This document shows, piece by piece, positions 58,501 to 64,000 of a stretch of 64,000 nucleotides of DNA; position 1 is the stretch's first letter; the number at the start of each line of letters is the position of its first letter. A program made the position numbers and the translations under genes. Source of the stretch: Vicia villosa. Lineage: Eukaryota; Streptophyta; Magnoliopsida; Fabales; Fabaceae. The notes under the pieces were generated by a model. It saw only the letters and a program-made list of their open reading frames with translations. It ran no database searches and had not been told where the DNA came from. The DNA is taken from NCBI RefSeq assembly GCF_029867415.1, contig NW_026706268.1:62001-126000 (forward strand), given 5' to 3'.

Positions 58501-59176
58501 TTTTTTTTTAAATTTACTATCTTCATAATTTATCCGCATGATCAAAAAATTATTCTTCTTGTACTAAGAATATTTTAGAAAATAACTTTAGTTTTATACA
58601 TAGCAAGGAAGATATAAGATTTTAAAAGAAGGAATAAAAACTTGTAGGAAAATAAGTAAAAAAAAAGAAAGAAATGAACTAATTATTTTCTTCATTGACA
58701 AAATTATAAAATGACTTGTTGGGAGAGTACGAGAAGTTAACACCCGTAGGTGCCCCTAGATATTATCATGTTGGCCGCTGCATCGAAAAATGAATTATTG
58801 AGTCTAAGAAAAACAATAATGGGTTATATCAATTCCTCCATAAAAGCACCTAAGCTAATGTACAAACATCTCGATCCATGAAACAAATCAGCAAACAAAA
58901 CAGTAGAGAACTAAAATAAAAATTATATCTCTGTGACTTGTCCAATACACTACTATAATGGGAACTATCTCATTGATCCTTAGTACAAAATATGACAATA
59001 TAATATTATCAAATGCATGGAAACAAAAAGGCTTTTACATATGATAAGAATGAACATGCCAAATTATTTATAGCAAAAGGATTATAATCTTATGATAAGA
59101 ATAAACATGCAATATGGTCCAAGAATATGATAAATAATATGTTCTCATATCTAAAATTGAACCCAATAATATAAAA
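58501..59176. other. AT-rich DNA, nothing recognised
   Basis: No ORF, repeat boundary or RNA motif that I can support. It may be degraded copia sequence continuous with the RT relic that follows. Confidence 0.4.
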
Positions 59177-59400
59177 GAAATCATCACTGATGAGTTAAAG
59201 CTGAGTGTTACGCTGGAAATCATCATTGATGAGTTAAAGCTGAGTGCTATGCTGAAAGAGCTTGTTCCATTTGAGACAAATGAAGTATGGGAACTTGACC
59301 CTATACCTAATTATGTAAATTCCACTGGAACCAAATGAGACAAATGAAGTATGGGAACTTGACCCTATACCTAATTATGTAAATTCCACGGGAACCAAAT
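59177..59400. repeat. Two tandem duplications in the RT relic
   Basis: A 39-bp unit at 59177-59215 and 59216-59254 (few mismatches), and a 64-bp unit at 59273-59336 and 59337-59400 (one mismatch, CCACTGG/CCACGGG). The second shifts the frame. Confidence 0.9.
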
Positions 59401-60105
59401 GGGTCTATAAGAATACTTTTGATAAGAATGGATATGTTACTAGGAATAAAGCTCTCCATATGGTTTAAAGTTACGCTCAAACTGAAGGGGTTGACTTTGA
59501 TGAGACTTTTGCACATGTTGCATGTCTTGAAGTTATCATATTATTACAAGGTTTATCCATCTCATTCGGTTTAAACTATCAAGCCAATACAAAGGTTAAT
59601 CGTCTAACCCAAGTCATATTTATCACGAAATATATAAGTGGAACCTCTAACTATGGTATATTGTGATAAAGATTGAGTCGAGGGCGGTAAAAATAGAAAA
59701 ATCATGCACATATGGTGGATAATTTTTCCTTGCACACAATTTGATTTCTTAGTTCAGTAAAAAGAAGAGTTGTGTCTCCCTTTCAAGTGCGGAAGCGAAA
59801 TATATTTTTGCAAGAAGCAGTTCCACTCAACTGTTTTTGGTGAAACAAATGCTTTAAGAATATGATGTCACATAAGATATTATGACATTCTACTGTGACA
59901 ACATAAGCGCTATCAATATATATAAGAATCATGTCCAATAAAGCATAGCCAAACATATTGATATACATTTCCATTTCATCAAATAGCTTGATGAATATAA
60001 GAAGATCCCCCTTGATCTTGTTCGAACAAACAAACAATCGACTGACATGTTTACAAAATCCCTTAATGCTAGTCAATTTGAAAATCTCTGACTACTTTGG
60101 TTCTT
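59177..60105 (+). pseudogene. Decayed copia reverse transcriptase/RNase H relic
   Basis: Fragments readable in all three plus frames: NEVWELDPIPNYVNSTGTKW then VYKNTFDKNGYVTRNKA (RT start), EGVDFDETFAHVACLE, then SKKKSCVSLSSAEAKYIFA, TFYCDNISAINIYKNHVQ, AKHIDIHFHFIK and TDMFTKSLNASQFE (copia RNase H). The central RT, including YVDD, is deleted. It has stops, frameshifts and two tandem duplications. RNase H motifs resemble SIRE-type elements. Confidence 0.85.
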
Positions 60106-60272
60106 TTGGATCCTTGTTTAACCAATCGACAAAGTAATGATATCGTTTAGCTTTTTCAGCTCAACTAACATATTTCACTTATTTTTAAATATCCAAGGTT
60201 ACTTATTTCCAATTTTTTTGCTTTCGCACTCTAATAGTCTCTATGACCTTTCGCTTACCTCTGAAGCTCTAT

Positions 60273-61196
60273 TGAAAATGGTGGGGTTTTCAAAAAACCC
60301 AAGAAATGGAGTTTGAAATGGGGTTTTCAAAAATTAGAACAGTGTAACACGTTGGTTATCCCGGTTCGCTTAAAATTAAAGCTACTCTAGTCCACCCTAC
60401 CAACGTGATTTCTCCTCTCTCAGTCGAGGTCTTAATCCACTAATCAAAACTTGATTACAAAACATGAAGACAACCGTCAACGTCTTCTTGATATCAAACC
60501 ACAACTTGTTTTCTCAAGGAATAGACAACTCTAAAACTATTACTTAAGATGTTTACAAATGCTTCTAACAAGTTGTATCACAACTGTGATGTTTACACAA
60601 AATTATAGCAAAAGAATTTAAGAGAAAAAATAATATGAAATGATTTTGAGTGCTCTTGATATTGCGTGCGTGAGAGTTGTACTATAATCCACCTTCAAAA
60701 TTCTCTTTTTATAGAGTTGATTCAGAGATCCGTTGGAGACATATAATCTTGTTTTGGAAGGTTGATGATTTGAGATTTTAATGCCCTTTCCAAAAATACA
60801 AATGTTGTTCTTAGTCATAATGTTTCAATCGTTACTTTCTTGATCTTGTATTTTATGCAATCTTTTGGATCATCAGAAATTTAGGTTGATGACTACGTTG
60901 AAGCTTCTCTGTTCTTTCAGATCTTCCTTATCAGAGTATAACTTGCATCTTGTTCAGTGGTGCTTTTAACATAATCATCATCAAAAATTCTTTTACTTAG
61001 CTTGTGGCTTGTATGTTCTCATTAGAGCTTCCAGTCTGACTTAACGATATTTTCTTTTCATAGTACTTCAGAACTTCTAACACTGTTCTGCATATTTAAT
61101 CAAATGATTAGAGTACATAATTGTTCTTCATATTTACTATATATTTGTTATCGTCAAAACTTAGAATTAGATGTAGAACCAAACTTTGTTCTAACA
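60273..61196 (-). mobile_element. SIRE-type 3' LTR (family D)
   Basis: About 924 bp, TGTTAGAACAAAG...CCATTTTCA on the minus strand. A polypurine tract (AAAAAGAGGGAGAT) adjoins it at 61197-61210, so it is the 3' LTR and its internal region lies to the right. TATA box at 60706-60713. The left boundary is set by similarity to the LTR-C end. Confidence 0.75.
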
Positions 61197-61210
61197 ATCT
61201 CCCTCTTTTT
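61197..61210 (-). promoter_or_regulatory. Polypurine tract of family-D element
   Basis: AAAAAGAGGGAGAT on the minus strand immediately before TGTTAGAAC. Another purine run, AAAAAGGGGGAGAAG, lies at about 62619-62633; multiple such tracts are common in Sireviruses. Confidence 0.7.
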
Positions 61211-61418
61211 GATGAATAATTTATAACTTAGAAAATATTTCAGGTTTCACCCCCTGATTTTGAAACTCATATAAAAGAATTAAACAAACTTTAAGCTATG
61301 GATAGAAACTTCCCTGAAGATGTTTACTCGTCAGATGTTGATCAGAGCATGAATTTGATTAGAGCATGTGATGGAAGATCTGAGAAGTCTATGTTGAAGG
61401 TTGGTAATGCATACTACA

Positions 61419-62430
61419 TGTTGATGTTTTTATTGGCTGATTGGCATCTATGTTTGGCTAAAATATAATAGCAGCAAAATATAATACAATCTATAAGTCT
61501 TGCAAAAATAAAAGAACAAAATAGGTACAAGCAAGATGTTATATGGAATTTCATGACATCAACTCATGACATCGCGCCTGCAGAACTGGAAGAAAGATTC
61601 AGTTTGATTCTCAACAGATACAAAATATTCTATGAATATTATGTAATCCAATGTGGCGCAAGTTTAAAGGTCAGTAGAATCAAGTCAGAATATTGAAGAA
61701 TCAAATCAGAATATTGAAGATTCTGCAGTTTCTAATTTAGGAGATAAATTAGGAAACTTGTAATTGAAGACCTTTCTTTTAGCAGAAGATATCTGCATAT
61801 TTGTAACAGCCAGTAGTGCTGCGATTAGCCCAAGTCCAATTGGGAATAGGTTATAAATAGAAACCTTTGTAACCTAGTTTAAGAACATAGAAAACCGTGT
61901 TTAGAATAGATGTAGCCATTAGGGTTTATATAGGTAGACCACCCAAGCTGTGGGATGGCTGCCATGTCCTTCTCAAAACCTGTAGGTAAGAGAAGTTATT
62001 GTTATCACTCGAAACCTGTAGGTAAGAGTTGAGTATTGTGTTCTTGAGTAAAGCTAAAAAACCAAATCAAGTTAGTGTTCATTGTTAATTGTTTAAATAG
62101 CTGTTGCAGGGTTGTAACAGTTAGGTATCACTAGGGAGTGAGCAGAGGTTCTCTTGTCTTAGATGGAGTTCTAAGATAAAGGTTGAATTGGGTAGTGACT
62201 AGGTAAACCAGAGGTTGTTTATTTGTAAACCAGAGGTTGTTTACATAAAATAGTACCACTGATAGTGAAATCTTCTTCCTGGCTTGGTAGCCCCCAGAGT
62301 AGGTAGTTAAACCGAACTGGGTTTATAATTCATTGTGTTATTTATCTTCTGCGTTGTATTGTCTATTCAGTCTTGGATGTTGTAACATCGCGTATAACAT
62401 TAGGTTCAGGTTTGATAGCTGTTCCTTTCA
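61419..62430 (+). mobile_element. Solo LTR (family F) with 5-bp target duplication
   Basis: A 1,012-bp non-coding insert TGTTGATG...CCTTTCA flanked by CTACA at 61414-61418 and 62431-62435. TATA box TATAAATA at 61852-61859. It splits one unit of an imperfect tandem repeat in the family-D element 3' region (phrases GGTAATGCATAC and CTACAAGTTTAGAGTG). The 81-codon ORF over its right end is not credible. Confidence 0.88.
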
Positions 62431-62775
62431 CTACAAGTTTAGAGTGAAGACTGGTAGTGGAAGAACTAGGAAGCCTATGTTAAAGGCTGGTAATGCATAC
62501 CACAAGTTCAGAGTGATAATGTACTTTTACTTTAAACTTTCAGAATCAGTAGATACGTTATCGAAACGAAATGATTGAGACTTATTAGTCCAGTACTTCT
62601 ATATCAAAATATTTTCACTTCTCCCCCTTTTTGTCATAAATACAAAAGAATAACATAAGCATAATATAGAGAAAAATACAATAACAGAACATCCAAAAAG
62701 TTGTGCATTAATAAGAAACAGGCACATAGAAGATTAGTAAAGCATCAGAACTACAAAAGAAAGAAACAACCAGAT

Positions 62776-63529
62776 CTAAGGGTTTGATGGGGGTGGAAGA
62801 CGTGTGAGCAATGCATCCAGAAGGACTTTAATATGAGTGTTGGTTTTTTTTTGTTTGTCCAGCATTTCTTTAATCTCTTTGTTGGTTTCATCCTTCTTAT
62901 CCAACATTTCCCTCACAACTTCATTCTTTTTCTTTAACTCATCCAGAGTTTTTAGCACTTGAGATGTTGGAGCCGGTTCTTCAACAGTCATCTTCTCAGA
63001 AGATTATCCAACCAACTTCCCTTTGTCTTGATAAATGACCAGAGGTTGAGATTCAGGAGATGGTTCTCGAACTTCTGGTTTTTGAGAAGATTCCTAGGGA
63101 GAATTTTGTAGAAGAAGAGGTTTCTTTTCCCAGAGTTTTAGAACTTTCTCTTTGAAAACATTCAACTGATCAGAAAATTTATGTTAATCAAGCTCATAGT
63201 TGAGTTCCTTCAGCTTGATGGGCTCAAAATTAAACCATTTTCTGAACTGGGTCCAGGGGGAATCAGAAGCAGCTGGGTTGAGCTTGTCAATGCAAGCCTC
63301 CTTCAGAGTATTGACCCATTCCTGCATTTCTGTCTCAAAAATCAACACTAATTTACCAACATCTGGTTTGGTTGGTTTGGGTTTTGGAATGACAATTTTC
63401 TAAGAGGATTTAATTAGGTTTTTCCAGGCTTGTTGATCAACTACAGATCGCATGTGATCTTTCGGTTGTTCTATGAGAGTGTGGAATTCAAGAGAGTTAG
63501 GAATGAAGGGAGGTGTTATACCCCAAAAT
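62776..63529 (-). pseudogene. Sirevirus env-like/second-ORF remnant (family D)
   Basis: A minus-strand reading frame broken by at least four stops. The last open part (62991-62776) is 71 codons: a Lys/Glu-rich coiled coil (ELKKKNEVVREMLDKKDE) ending LLTRLPPPSNP. Upstream pieces include QEWVNTLKEACIDKL and WTQFRKWFNFEPIKLKELNY. Position between pol and the 3' LTR and composition fit the env-like ORF of Sireviruses. That assignment is tentative. It is cut at 63529 by the LTR-C insertion. Confidence 0.45.
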
Positions 63530-64000
63530 TGAAGGATAGAAAAACACTTAGAAAGGGGGGGTTTGAATAAGTGTAGTCTAAAAACTTGAACGATAAAAAC
63601 AATATGCACAGTTATTTTTATCCTGGTTCGTTGTTAACTAAACTACTCCAGTCCACCCCCACGGAGTGATTTACCTCACCTGAGGATTTAATCCACTAAT
63701 CGCAACAGATTACAATGGTTTTCCACTTAGTCCGCGACTAAGTCTTCTAGAGTATCCTGATCACAACCTGATCACTCCAGGAACAAATGCTTAGACACAA
63801 GCTAAGACTTTCTTAGCGTATCCTGACCACCACGTGATCACTCTAATTACCATTGCTTAGACACAAGCTAAGACTTCCTAGAGTATCCTGATCAACACTT
63901 GATCACTCTAGTTACTTACAAATTAATGTAATCAAATAAGAGTTTTACAATGCTTCTGAAAAGCTATAATCACAACAGTGATATTTCTCTTAACGTTTAA
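63530..64000 (-). mobile_element. LTR of copia family C, cut by window edge
   Basis: TGAAGGATAGAAAAACACTT onward matches the solo LTR at 23918 in the same orientation. Only the 3' end portion of the LTR (471 bp) is in the window. The would-be target duplication on the left is AAAAT (63525-63529). Whether a full element or a solo LTR follows cannot be seen. Confidence 0.9.

Noticed and set aside
62333..62578. 81-codon ORF
   Set aside because: It starts inside the family-F solo LTR and ends in the family-D element, so it spans an insertion junction.

Overview
This is plant nuclear DNA and is almost certainly from a legume. The evidence is nested LTR retrotransposons, a canonical plant receptor kinase, long AT-rich non-coding stretches and plant-type introns. 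The 12.7-53.3 kb block is built from giant Ty3/gypsy Tat-lineage elements of the Ogre type: multi-kb LTRs with TGTC...GACA ends, a tRNA-Arg-type primer site, an extra ORF upstream of gag, two RNase H domains, and an intron between the protease and the reverse transcriptase. Ogre elements of this size are characteristic of the legume tribe Fabeae (vetch, pea, lentil, Lathyrus). The tribe assignment is inference from this content; the species cannot be read from the sequence.

Layout. 1-2,089: AT-rich DNA, a (TA)n tract and an unidentified repeat-like block with a TATA box. 2,090-7,499: a Ty1/copia element on the minus strand with two in-frame stops and mismatched LTRs. 7,500-7,969: two (TA)n tracts around a foldback element. 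8,162-11,817: the only convincing host gene. Exon 1 encodes a secreted thaumatin-like (PR5) domain. Exon 2 encodes a transmembrane segment and a LecRK-type kinase. The two exons join in phase across a 1.9-kb intron that holds a LINE relic split by a hAT-type MITE. 12,256-12,384: a SINE with a 12-bp target duplication.

12,752-53,343: a 40.6-kb Ogre complex on the minus strand, flanked by the 5-bp duplication ACATA. From right to left it contains a truncated 5' LTR of family A, an LTR of family B, a pol-less internal region with a small gag-like ORF, a second LTR-B (with a truncated SIRE-like copia inside it), a full Ogre internal region (ORF1, gag-protease, RT/RNaseH/integrase) and a complete 3' LTR of family A. 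A solo LTR of the SIRE-like family interrupts the gag-protease exon.

53,344-64,000: host flank and decayed repeats. These include a diverged second copy of the sequence the Ogre complex and the SINE inserted into (56,061-57,315), which acts as a natural empty site. They also include SIRE-type LTR remnants, a CACTA-like foldback region, a decayed copia RT/RNaseH relic, a 3' LTR with its env-like ORF remnant, a solo LTR with perfect target duplication, and a further SIRE-like LTR cut by the window edge.

Only the thaumatin-kinase gene is likely to have a host role, in cell-surface perception. Everything else is transposon biology at various stages of nesting and decay. Apart from the gene structure, the most unusual signal is a set of short repeat arrays in the Ogre untranslated regions and LTRs. 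In these arrays a constant loop is flanked by arms that vary between copies but stay complementary to each other.
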